Positions 1-8,015 of a stretch of DNA of 64,000 bases are shown here, in pieces. Below the pieces are notes generated by a model. The model saw nothing but the letters and a program-made list of their open reading frames with translations, was not told the origin of the DNA and did no database searches. Each line of letters begins with the position of its first letter. Within the stretch, counting starts at the first letter, position 1. This DNA is from Bog-159 sp963738375 (GTDB taxonomy: Bacteria; Acidobacteriota; Terriglobia; Bryobacterales; Bryobacteraceae), in assembly GCA_963738375.1 (NCBI GenBank), contig CAVTWL010000005.1, forward strand, positions 248,001-312,000, written 5' to 3'. The translations under genes and the position numbers were made by a program.

Positions 1-252
1 CCTTAACCCTTTGGCAGCCCTGATCCAAGACTTAACCCGCCGAAGACGGCACGCCGCTCTTTCAAAACCGCGCTCCCGAGCCGCGACGGTAACGGAGCGT
101 CCCTGGCGCCGGGAACTTCTTGCCGCTCACCGCACCAACGGTCATGAATCGCATCCAACTGCTTTGTGGGGCATCGTGGACGGCATCCTGCGGGCGGTTG
201 GCAGCCGACGCCGCGTCGAACCGCGCGCGTCAGCAATCGCCCACCCCCCACG
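1..252. other. Intergenic stretch at the left edge, no gene supported
   Basis: Reading frames cross this stretch on both strands, but none shows a recognisable domain, a ribosome binding site or a signal peptide. It is the 3' flank of the minus-strand SGNH hydrolase. Its only clear content is one copy of a dispersed 25-base repeat described separately. A gene beginning left of the window cannot be excluded. Confidence 0.5.
72..100 (+). repeat. Dispersed intergenic repeat, copy A
   Basis: Bases 76-100 are identical over 25 bases to the reverse complement of 27721-27745, and a diverged copy lies at 11467-11492. The element starts with GCTCC and ends in GGAGC, so its ends can pair around a 17-base interior. 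All three copies lie 3' of minus-strand genes. Its function is unknown; it behaves like a small palindromic interspersed repeat. Confidence 0.7.
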
Positions 253-1491
253 CTACTCCGGCGTTAACTCATACCGGTGCGCCTTAGGCATCGCCGCCGC
301 CCGCTGTGCCGCCACCACATCGCCTTCGAGCGCATCCAACGCATCCCCCGCCGCCTGCAAATGAGCCGGCGGAATCGTGGTCACCGTATCCAGATTCACT
401 CCCACCATCCGCCACCGCGCAAAGTGCACCACATTATGCCGCAGCGTCAGTTCATGCACCGCCGCTGCCTGCTTCGCCATCGGCGTCGGCAGAATTGCCA
501 GATTCACGCCCTTTGCCCAGTCCTCCTTGCTGAACGTACCCACCGCTTCGCCGTCGATTTTCAGCGCATAGCGCGCCGCCGTCAGCCCGGTCACCTTCAG
601 CGGCTCCTCGTCCATCGCCTCCACGAAATCCGACGCGCGCAAAGTCAGCGCCACAATATCGTCCTTCACGTCAATCGGCATCGGCAGCGACTCGTCCATC
701 TGCGTCCAAGTCAACCGGTCGCCCGCAGCCAAATCCGACACCTGCGTGTTCGCAGCGTTCGCCACCTTGGACCCCGCCGCATCGATCGTCACCGCCGTCA
801 CCACCGCCGGAGCATTCCAAGCCTTCAGCACCGCCTCCGCCATCACCAAATGACCCGCCGGCCCCGGATGCACTCGATCCGGCAAGATCTTCTTCGCGTT
901 CTCCGCGTTGATCGCATTCGCCTTCTCCAACGCCGCCACCACCGGCGTATTCAAATCCGCGAAATCCAGCTTCTGCTCCCGCGACAGCTCCTTCACAAAA
1001 TCGCCGTACCGCACCAGCACCTTGTTATACCCGCCCTCGAAATTCGGCGCGCGCGTAACATCGTCAAATGGCGATGGATCGATTACCGTGATCCGCACCC
1101 CCGGCAGCGCATCCTTCACTGTCTGAATGATGTGCTTGTACCCCGTGGCGTATGTATCGAAAATCTTCTGGTCGAACGCCCGGTAGCTGCCGTCGTTCAT
1201 CCCCAACATGATCGTTATTACCGTCGGCTTGTACGCGATCACATCTCGCGGCAGCCGCACGTCGATCGGTCCCGACCCGCCGCCCGTCACGCGATCCCCC
1301 CCCACTCCCGAGTGCACGAAAGCCACTTTCCATTGCGGAAATCGGGTCACAATGTAGGTCTCGATAAATGTGGTGTACAACCGCTGGTCCGTAATGCTGT
1401 CGCCATAGAAAACCACCCGGTCGCCATCGTGCAGATAGAAATTTGAGGGAGGCGCCGCCGCCATCGCCAGGGGACAGCATGCCAGCAGCAC
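253..1491 (-). CDS. Exported SGNH/GDSL-type hydrolase
   Basis: An esterase/acetylhydrolase-type enzyme of 412 residues, probably removing acyl groups from polysaccharides or lipids outside the cytoplasm. The SGNH blocks are in order: GDSIT with nucleophile Ser32, Gly65 in GVGGD, Asn99 in GMND, and Asp205/His208 in DRVH. The last 200 residues form a second, beta-rich region without an assigned catalytic role. The frame is closed upstream by a TGA, and the first usable codon is a GTG at 1491 followed by a short hydrophobic stretch (LLACCPLAMAAA) that looks like a signal peptide with a weak n-region. It is divergent from a GH20 hexosaminidase, which fits a glycan-degrading pair. The substrate cannot be told from sequence. 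Confidence 0.85.
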   Translation of the reverse strand: MLLACCPLAMAAAPPSNFYLHDGDRVVFYGDSITDQRLYTTFIETYIVTRFPQWKVAFVHSGVGGDRVTGGGSGPIDVRLPRDVIAYKPTVITIMLGMNDGSYRAFDQKIFDTYATGYKHIIQTVKDALPGVRITVIDPSPFDDVTRAPNFEGGYNKVLVRYGDFVKELSREQKLDFADLNTPVVAALEKANAINAENAKKILPDRVHPGPAGHLVMAEAVLKAWNAPAVVTAVTIDAAGSKVANAANTQVSDLAAGDRLTWTQMDESLPMPIDVKDDIVALTLRASDFVEAMDEEPLKVTGLTAARYALKIDGEAVGTFSKEDWAKGVNLAILPTPMAKQAAAVHELTLRHNVVHFARWRMVGVNLDTVTTIPPAHLQAAGDALDALEGDVVAAQRAAAMPKAHRYELTPE

Positions 1492-1531
1492 GCACGAGCA
1501 GGGTTCGCCGATGAAATATCATGATGCCAAC

Positions 1532-1537
1532 AGTATA
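1532..1537 (-). promoter_or_regulatory. Possible -10 element for the SGNH hydrolase
   Basis: TATACT on the minus strand (AGTATA on the plus strand) lies about 40 bases before the GTG start in the divergent gap with the GH20 gene. No good -35 hexamer is seen 16-18 bases upstream, so this is a weak call. Confidence 0.3.
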
Positions 1538-1564
1538 GGTACAAATCGGCTTAATCTGGTAGTG

Positions 1565-3562
1565 ATGCTGAAACCCGCCCTCCTGCTCCTGCTTCCCGCG
1601 GCGCTGCTCGCCCACGATTTAATGCCCGCGCCGGCCAAACTCCAGCCCGCCGCCGGACGCCTCCGCATTGATCGCAACTTCGGCTTCATCCAACTCAACG
1701 GCTACCGCGATGCCCGCCTCGAAGCCGCCGCCGCCCGCCTCGTCGACCACGTCTCCCGCAAAACCGGCATTCCCATGACGTCCGGCCCCGGCCTCCATGC
1801 GCCCGAAGCCGCCCTCGTTGTCTATTGCGATCATGCGAGCGCCCCCGTCCAGTCCCTGACCGAAGACGAATCCTACCGCCTTACCGTCACCCCGCTCGGC
1901 GCGCGCCTCGATGCCCCCAATCCCCTCGGCGTCATGCACGGCATGGAAACCTTCCTCCAACTCGTCAACCTCGACGCCGCCGGCTTCGGCGTCCCCGCCG
2001 TCACCATCGACGACCATCCGCGCTTCCCCTGGCGCGGCCTCATGCTCGACGTCGCGCGCCACTGGATTCCCCTCGACGACGTCAAACGCAACCTCGACGG
2101 CATGGCTGCCGTGAAGCTCAACGTCTTCCACTGGCACCTTTCCGAGAATCAAGGCTTTCGCATCGAGAGCAAGCTTTTCCCCAAGCTCCAGGAAGCTGGT
2201 TCCGACGGCCAGTATTACACCCAGGACCAAGTCCGCGGCGTCATCGCCTACGCTCGCGCCCGCGGCATCCGCGTCATTCCCGAATTCGACATGCCCGGCC
2301 ACGCCACCGCCTGGTTCGTCGGCTATCCCGAACTATCCAGCGGCCGCGGCCCCTATGCCATCGAGCGCCAGTGGGGCATCTTCGATCCCGCCATGGATCC
2401 CTCCAACGAAAACATCTATCGGTTCCTCGACCAATTCATCGGTGAAATGGCCGCGCTCTTTCCCGACGAGTATTTCCACATCGGCGGCGACGAAGTCAAC
2501 GGCAAGCAGTGGGACGCCAACCCGCGCATCCAAGCCTTTATGCGCCAGCAAGGGCTCAAAGATAACGAAGCCCTCCAGGCATATTTCACCCGCCGCGTCC
2601 AGGCCCTCGTCGCCAAACACGGCAAGAAAATGATCGGCTGGGACGAGATCCTAACCAAGGACATGCCCCACAGCGTCGTCGTGCAGTCCTGGCGCGGCCA
2701 GAAGTCCCTCGCCGAAGCCGCCCGTCAGGGTGTCAGCGGCATCCTTTCGCACGGCTATTATCTCGACCTCGGCTACTCCGCCGCCTATCATTACGCCGTC
2801 GACCCGCTCGGCGACGAAGCCGCCAGCCTGACCCCCGATCAGAAAAAGCTGGTCCTGGGGGGGGAGGCCTGCATGTGGTCCGAATTCGTGCCGCCCGAGC
2901 TGCTCGATCTGCGTGTCTGGCCCCGCATGGCCGCCATCTCCGAACGCTACTGGTCGCCCCAAGACGTCACCGATGTGCCCGATATGTACCGCCGCCTCGC
3001 CATCGTCAATCGCGATCTCCAATGGCTCGGTCTCACCCAGGAGTGGCAGTACCAGCAGATGCTTCAGCGCCTCGCGGGCGATGGCCCCGTCGAGCCCGTC
3101 CGCATCCTGGCCGATGTCGTCGAACCCGTCAAGGACTACGCCCGCGAAGAAGCCCACCCCTACGACCGTTTCGCGCCCATGAACCGCCTGATCGACGCCG
3201 CCCGCCCCGATAGCGAAACCGTGCGCCGCTTCGCCGCCCTCGTCGATCGCATGTCCACCGGTCCCGCCGCACAGCCCGAAATCCGTGAGTGGCTGCTTCG
3301 CTGGCGCGAGAACCACGCGCGCCTCGCCCCAATCATGGCGAATTCCGCCTTGCTGGCGCAAGACGCCGAAGTGTCCAAAGATCTCGCCGCCATCGCGCAA
3401 GCCGGTCTCCAGGCCCTTGATCGCCTCGCCAGCACGCAACCCCGCGCACCCGGCTGGATCGACCAGCAGCTCGCCATCCTCGACCGCGCCAAAAAACCAA
3501 AAGCCGAGCTTCTGATCTCCGTCGAACCGTCCATCCGCAAATTAGTCGAAGCCGCTCGTTAG
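1565..3562 (+). CDS. Secreted beta-N-acetylhexosaminidase, family GH20
   Basis: Removes terminal N-acetylhexosamine from chitin fragments, peptidoglycan or glycoproteins by the substrate-assisted GH20 mechanism. The 665-residue protein has a signal peptide (MLKPALLLLLPAALLAHD), a GH20b-like N-terminal domain to about residue 140, then the TIM barrel. Barrel hallmarks are GLMLDVARHW, KLNVFHWHL, the PEFDMPGH strand and HIGGDEV, which carries the catalytic pair Asp309-Glu310. The ATG at 1565 is preferred over an in-frame ATG at 1511 because it begins exactly at the signal peptide. The 3' end overlaps the convergent SDR gene by 4 bases. Family assignment is firm; the natural substrate is not known. 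Confidence 0.92.
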   Translation: MLKPALLLLLPAALLAHDLMPAPAKLQPAAGRLRIDRNFGFIQLNGYRDARLEAAAARLVDHVSRKTGIPMTSGPGLHAPEAALVVYCDHASAPVQSLTEDESYRLTVTPLGARLDAPNPLGVMHGMETFLQLVNLDAAGFGVPAVTIDDHPRFPWRGLMLDVARHWIPLDDVKRNLDGMAAVKLNVFHWHLSENQGFRIESKLFPKLQEAGSDGQYYTQDQVRGVIAYARARGIRVIPEFDMPGHATAWFVGYPELSSGRGPYAIERQWGIFDPAMDPSNENIYRFLDQFIGEMAALFPDEYFHIGGDEVNGKQWDANPRIQAFMRQQGLKDNEALQAYFTRRVQALVAKHGKKMIGWDEILTKDMPHSVVVQSWRGQKSLAEAARQGVSGILSHGYYLDLGYSAAYHYAVDPLGDEAASLTPDQKKLVLGGEACMWSEFVPPELLDLRVWPRMAAISERYWSPQDVTDVPDMYRRLAIVNRDLQWLGLTQEWQYQQMLQRLAGDGPVEPVRILADVVEPVKDYAREEAHPYDRFAPMNRLIDAARPDSETVRRFAALVDRMSTGPAAQPEIREWLLRWRENHARLAPIMANSALLAQDAEVSKDLAAIAQAGLQALDRLASTQPRAPGWIDQQLAILDRAKKPKAELLISVEPSIRKLVEAAR

Positions 3563-4359
3563 CGCATGCGCCCCGTGCTGCTGGCATATTTAATCGACAG
3601 CGCGTGATACAGCGCTCGCGGAAACGCCCGCATCAGCCCCACCAGCATCCGGTATCGCCAGCCCGGAATCACGATCAATTGGTCGCGCTCCAGCCCGCGC
3701 AAAGAAGCGCTCACCACATCCTCGGCCGTCATCCACATCCACGGCGGAATCTTCTTCCGGTCGAACGCAATCACGTCGTGAAATTCCGAGAGCGTGAAAC
3801 CCGGGCACAGCGCCTGCACCCGCACCGGCGATCCGATCGTCTTCAGCTCCATGTAAATGCCTTCCGTGAAGCTGGTCATCCAGGTCTTCGTCGCCGAATA
3901 CCCAACGCTTCCCGGATTCTGCCCAAACCCCGACACCGACGACACATTGATGATGTTGCCCCGCCCCCGCGCCACCATCCCCCCCAGAGCCGCATGCATC
4001 AGCCGCAAGGGCGCCATCACGTGCAACCGGTGCATGTTATCCACGGGCGCAAGCGGCATCTCGAAAAACCGCCCGACCACCCCGAAGCCCGCATTGTTCA
4101 CCAGATATTCCAACCGCTCCGAACCCGCAATCCGCGCCTCCACCCCCGCCAGGTCCGCCCTGTCGGTAAGATCCGCCGCCAATATCTCCGCTCTCACCGG
4201 AAACGCCGCCTCAATCTCCAGCGCCTGCCCCGCCAGCCGCTCCGCCCGCCGCGCCACCAAAATCAAATCGCACCCGCGCGCCGCCAACTGCCGTGCAAAC
4301 GTCGCGCCGATACCCGCCGAAGCCCCCGTCACCATCGCCACAGGACGTGCTTGTTCCAT
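3559..4359 (-). CDS. Classical short-chain dehydrogenase/reductase
   Basis: An NAD(P)-dependent oxidoreductase of 266 residues with a Rossmann fold. The cofactor motif TGASAGIG is at residues 11-18, NNAG at 88-91, a Ser near 140-141 and the catalytic YSATK with Tyr154 and Lys158. The spacing matches the classical SDR family, and the sequence resembles the DltE/YqjQ-like branch that is usually annotated without a substrate. Convergent with the GH20 gene. Cytoplasmic: no signal peptide. The substrate is unassigned. Confidence 0.9.
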   Translation of the reverse strand: MEQARPVAMVTGASAGIGATFARQLAARGCDLILVARRAERLAGQALEIEAAFPVRAEILAADLTDRADLAGVEARIAGSERLEYLVNNAGFGVVGRFFEMPLAPVDNMHRLHVMAPLRLMHAALGGMVARGRGNIINVSSVSGFGQNPGSVGYSATKTWMTSFTEGIYMELKTIGSPVRVQALCPGFTLSEFHDVIAFDRKKIPPWMWMTAEDVVSASLRGLERDQLIVIPGWRYRMLVGLMRAFPRALYHALSIKYASSTGRMR

Positions 4360-4418
4360 TCACGCGCCATCATAACATCCGCAATTCCGTGCTACAGTCT
4401 TCTCCAAGTTGGTCGTCA

Positions 4419-4697
4419 ATGCATCTTGATTCCCGCGCTTGCTTCGGACTCGCTCTCGCCATCTCAGCTGCGGCGCTTGCACAAGATCCCCCAAAAAAAA
4501 CCGCTCCCTTGGGCGACCGTCTCCAACTCACCACCGTCTACGGCCTGGACCATCGCGCATGCGCCTACACCATTTCGGGCCCGGTGTCGGAGGACGCGCT
4601 CATGAGAGCCTTCGCCATCGTCGTACCCCCAGCGGCACGCGGCGTCAAACTGCAGGAATTCGGCCAGGATGCCACGAAATCGCCGAGACGGAGATGA
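4419..4697 (+). CDS. Small putative exported protein, unknown
   Basis: I do not recognise this 92-residue protein. An N-terminal hydrophobic stretch ending in AISAAALAQ looks like a cleavable signal peptide, which is the main reason to accept it and to start at 4419 rather than at the in-frame ATG at 4293. The mature part is short and ends in a basic tail (SPRRR), so a truncated or frame-shifted remnant is possible; a lysine/proline-rich reading continues in another frame to about 4771. No ribosome binding site is convincing. Confidence 0.4.
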   Translation: MHLDSRACFGLALAISAAALAQDPPKKTAPLGDRLQLTTVYGLDHRACAYTISGPVSEDALMRAFAIVVPPAARGVKLQEFGQDATKSPRRR

Positions 4698-4911
4698 AGA
4701 TCCCGATGACCATCCAGCGCCCGAAGACCAATCCCAAGCCGCACTTCCCCCCGCCCCAAATCCCCAATTAGGGTTATCGCTGAGGGTTGTCAGACGAATC
4801 CCAGAAGGTTAACAATCGCCTCGCCCAGGCTCAAGCATCTCCTGAATTTGCTATAAGGTACAAAGCGATGGCGCGGCGCGCCCCGTCCCCCGCACAATAG
4901 ATAAGAAGAAT

Positions 4912-6108
4912 ATGCCGATTCTGCGCAACAATATGAGCAAGGCCCGCCCGGCTCACATGATCGAGACAGCCACCCCTAATCCCAAGCGGGATTCCAAGCG
5001 CGAAGGCCCATCCACGGCTCGCAATACCTCCGCCCTGCTCGTCAATCCGCTGGATACCAAGCACATCGTCGGAGTGGAGGAGATTACCCTCCCCGATGGC
5101 GTCCCCATGATCTCCGCCCGTGTCAGTTTCGATGGCGGCGCCACATGGCGCGAATCCTGGCCCATGCCCATGGAACCTGGTTGGGCCGGCGTCGTCGGTC
5201 CCGTACTCGCCATGGACGCCGCCGGCTGTCTCCATCTCGGCGCCCTCGCCCTTGACCCCGACCGCTCACAGGCATCCCTCGTGATTTACCGCTCCGAAGA
5301 CGGCGGCATCCATTGGTCCGTCCCGGTGACCGTGCTCGCAGGCTCGGCTGAGTGCTGCTACTCCATCGCAGGCGATCTCAATCCCTCCAGCGCCCACCGC
5401 GGCGGCCTCTATCTCGTCGCCGACATGGGCAACATCCTTTGCTTCGCCCGCTCGCAAGATGGCAAATCTTGGAGCGGCAAAGGCGCCTCCCGCCCCGGCG
5501 CACTCCTCAATGGCCTTTGCTTCAACCCCGATGTCCTGGTCGACGCCTCCGGCTGCGTCCATGTGGTCTGGATGACCGGACCCTCCGGCTGCAGCATCCG
5601 CACCGTCAGTTCAGCCGATGGCGGCGCCAGTTTCAATGCCCCCGTCACCGTCGCGGAAGGCATCATTGGGGTCCAGGACGGCCTCCCCGAAACCGCCCCC
5701 GCCACCTGCATCGCGCATGACGGCGTCGCCCTCTGCGTCTGGGCCGACGATCGCGAGGGCCGCGCTCGCCTCTACCATCGCCGTTCCCTCGACGGCGGTC
5801 GCACTTGGCAAGGCCCTGCCGCTGGCGAGCCCCTCGTGCTCCCCCGCGACCAGCCCCCACAACACGAATTCCAGCCCCACCTGATCCTCACCGCCGGCGG
5901 CGAGATCCTCTGCGCTTTTTACGAATATGGCCGCAAAACGCCGGATGGCGATCTCCTGGTCGATCTCGCCATGGCCGTCTCCTATGACCGCGGCGCATCC
6001 TTCGCCCAACCCATGGTCCTCAGCGAACAACCCTGGGATCCGGCCCTCGATAAGCCCATCTCCCGCGGCGCCACCAAAGGTGCCTTGGGCTGGCTAGCCC
6101 TCCGCTAA
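4912..6108 (+). CDS. Asp-box beta-propeller, sialidase-like protein
   Basis: A 398-residue protein with six Asp-box repeats of the S-x-D-x-G-x-x-W/F type, at about residues 72-79, 128-135, 181-187, 234-241, 292-299 and 357-364. Their even spacing fits a six-bladed sialidase/BNR propeller. The arginine triad of true exo-sialidases could not be placed with confidence, so the activity is open: sialidase, another glycosidase, or a non-catalytic propeller. No signal peptide is seen at this start or at the alternative ATG 4933, which is odd for the family and suggests either a cytoplasmic role or a missed upstream start. It lies in the same neighbourhood as the GH20 and SGNH enzymes. Confidence 0.8.
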   Translation: MPILRNNMSKARPAHMIETATPNPKRDSKREGPSTARNTSALLVNPLDTKHIVGVEEITLPDGVPMISARVSFDGGATWRESWPMPMEPGWAGVVGPVLAMDAAGCLHLGALALDPDRSQASLVIYRSEDGGIHWSVPVTVLAGSAECCYSIAGDLNPSSAHRGGLYLVADMGNILCFARSQDGKSWSGKGASRPGALLNGLCFNPDVLVDASGCVHVVWMTGPSGCSIRTVSSADGGASFNAPVTVAEGIIGVQDGLPETAPATCIAHDGVALCVWADDREGRARLYHRRSLDGGRTWQGPAAGEPLVLPRDQPPQHEFQPHLILTAGGEILCAFYEYGRKTPDGDLLVDLAMAVSYDRGASFAQPMVLSEQPWDPALDKPISRGATKGALGWLALR

Positions 6109-6278
6109 ATCTACGCCGCCCCGGTCACACCGGATCGGAATTTTTTTTAACTCTCTATCTGCAAAGAAACAACCAGCCCACGCGTTTCCCGCACTCCCCG
6201 CTCAGCGAGTTCCCTCCCCCTCACCCGCTACCCTGAAAGCGGGGATCACATTCCCCTACATCCCAAAAGGAGTTTCCC

Positions 6279-6866
6279 ATGTTAATATCCGACAAACAGC
6301 ATCAGGCCAATAAACAAAACGCCCAGAAAAGTCCGGGACCCACCAGCGAAGAAGGTAAAGAACGCTCCAGCCGCAATGCCATCACCTGGGGCCTCCGCAC
6401 CCGCTTCACCATCTGCCCCGAACTCGGCGAAGACCCCTTCGAATACTACTGCCTCTGGGAAGACTTCGAATCCGACTGGAGTCCCGTCGGCCGCACCGAA
6501 CACTGCTACGTCGAAGCCATGGTCCACGCCCAATGGATGCTCGCCCGCCTCGCCCGCGTCGAACGCGTCGCCTTCCTCCGTCACATGAATACCGGCGAAG
6601 ACCGCAACATCGATATGGTCCAACGCGTCGATAAATCCAGCGCTCATCACCAGCGCACCTTCGACCGCGCCCTCGAAAGCCTGCGCAAGATCCAGGCCGA
6701 ACGCCGCGCCCGCGAACGCGAATTCCAATCCGAATCCGAATCCGAACAGCCCAAGCCCGTCGCGGCGGCCCCCAGTTCCACCCCCAACGTCCCGCCGCCC
6801 GCTTACGTCATGTCCCCGCAATCCGAACCCGCGCCCATGACTTGCGCCCCCGCCGACACCCGCTAG
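6279..6866 (+). CDS. Small protein with N-terminal ANKQNAQ...EEGK motif, unknown function
   Basis: A 195-residue protein whose first 45 residues carry a recurrent motif: ANKQNAQKSPGP, then EEGKERSSRNA and a GL step. From memory, many acidobacterial proteins start this way and occur in multiple copies, but no function is known to me. The middle (residues 60-150) is helical and charged, and the tail is rich in Ser, Pro and Glu. A good Shine-Dalgarno (AAAGGAG, 6266-6272) precedes the ATG by 6 bases, supporting expression. A gene with a helix-turn-helix follows 363 bases downstream in the same direction. Confidence 0.7.
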   Translation: MLISDKQHQANKQNAQKSPGPTSEEGKERSSRNAITWGLRTRFTICPELGEDPFEYYCLWEDFESDWSPVGRTEHCYVEAMVHAQWMLARLARVERVAFLRHMNTGEDRNIDMVQRVDKSSAHHQRTFDRALESLRKIQAERRAREREFQSESESEQPKPVAAAPSSTPNVPPPAYVMSPQSEPAPMTCAPADTR

Positions 6867-7229
6867 CTTCCTTTTAGTACGTTCTTTGGCAATTCAGCCC
6901 ACGACCCAAAACCTAACACCCCAACTGCGTCTGTACTACCCCCGAAATCCCGAAAAAACACCCCAAAAACTGCCCGGCTCCGTCGACAAATCTCTACCTC
7001 CCCTTCAAATCTCGCCCCCGCTTCGTCCAACCAGTCCGCCATCAACAACATAGGCTTCGTTCGTGCGTGCTGCGCACTCCGGCGTGCCGCGTCGGCACTC
7101 CTGCCGGCGCTTTTCTGAGCCTAAGTCCGTTCACCACGCCCCGTATCCCCCTAACGGGCCGTACCCTCAATCACTTGCATCATTAACCGCCCATCCACCG
7201 TCCCACCCCCATGCTACCGTCACAGCGGA
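6867..7229. other. Intergenic stretch between two lineage-specific genes
   Basis: No convincing gene in either strand. The first 150 bases are rich in C and A runs. The only ordered element is a pair of adjacent hairpins at 7063-7098, described separately. No promoter could be called with confidence for the downstream gene. Confidence 0.5.
7063..7098. repeat. Two adjacent perfect hairpins
   Basis: GTGCG (7063-7067) pairs with CGCAC (7073-7077) around a 5-base loop, and GTGCCG (7084-7089) pairs with CGGCAC (7093-7098) around CGT. No T-run follows, so this is not a standard intrinsic terminator. It may be a REP-like element or an RNA-processing site. Confidence 0.5.
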
Positions 7230-7907
7230 ATGCAACACGATACCGCACCACCCTTAACCAGCATCCAGCAGCAGGTCCTCGACTCCCTCGCCGCAGGCTC
7301 GACCCTATCTGCCGCCGCCGCTGCCCATGACCTCCATCGCATTACCATTTATGGCTGGATGCAAACCCTTCCCCAGTTCGCCGCCGAACTCGAACACCAG
7401 CGCGCCGAATTCGTCCTCGCCCGCCGCGACGAACTCCACCTCCTCGAAACCCGCGCCCTCTCAAGCCTCGCCAAAATCCTCGACGACCCCCACGCCTCCT
7501 CGGCGCTCCTCTTTAAGGCCGCCAAACTCGTCCTCGAACGCAACCAGTCTAAATGCGCATGGTCGATCGTCGAACCCTACCCCACGTTCCGCGGCAAGCC
7601 CTTCCTCGATTCCGCCACCCTGGAGCGGGAAGCCAACCGTGTTCCCGATTCCTATCTCAGCTGTAACCAAGACAAAATCGAACCTGAAAACGCACACGAG
7701 CCGCCCGCATGCAACACAATGCAACACAAAAACGGCTTTTCGAAGCCTCCCGTGGCTCCCAAATCCGCCGCCCCTCAACGCCAACCCGTCGCATCCGCAT
7801 CTCAGCCCTATCCCCCCGAAATCGCCAACAAGCTTAAGGGTTTGGACGCCTACGGAAGGGAAGCTCTGTTAAGAAATTGGAGACCCAAACACACCTCCGG
7901 CGACTAA
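7230..7907 (+). CDS. Helix-turn-helix protein, transposase-HTH-like N-terminus
   Basis: A 225-residue protein. Residues 8-50 (QQQVLDSLAAGSTLSAAAAA, then HRITIYGWM) look like the resolvase/transposase-type helix-turn-helix also seen in phage small-terminase-like proteins. A helical stretch rich in Arg and Glu follows to about residue 110, then a Pro- and Gln-rich unstructured tail. No catalytic domain is present, so it is not itself a transposase. The coding sequence contains the string ATGCAACAC at its start and twice in tandem near 7711-7730. Paired with the NAQ-motif gene upstream. Function unknown. Confidence 0.65.
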   Translation: MQHDTAPPLTSIQQQVLDSLAAGSTLSAAAAAHDLHRITIYGWMQTLPQFAAELEHQRAEFVLARRDELHLLETRALSSLAKILDDPHASSALLFKAAKLVLERNQSKCAWSIVEPYPTFRGKPFLDSATLEREANRVPDSYLSCNQDKIEPENAHEPPACNTMQHKNGFSKPPVAPKSAAPQRQPVASASQPYPPEIANKLKGLDAYGREALLRNWRPKHTSGD

Positions 7908-8015
7908 GCGCCTAAATGTGCGCCGCCGCTCATTTTTGGCCCCTGCCGAGCACGCCATTGGCCATTGGTATAGACGTCGCCCCGCAGTGCCGGTGATATC
8001 ATATTGGATGTGAGC

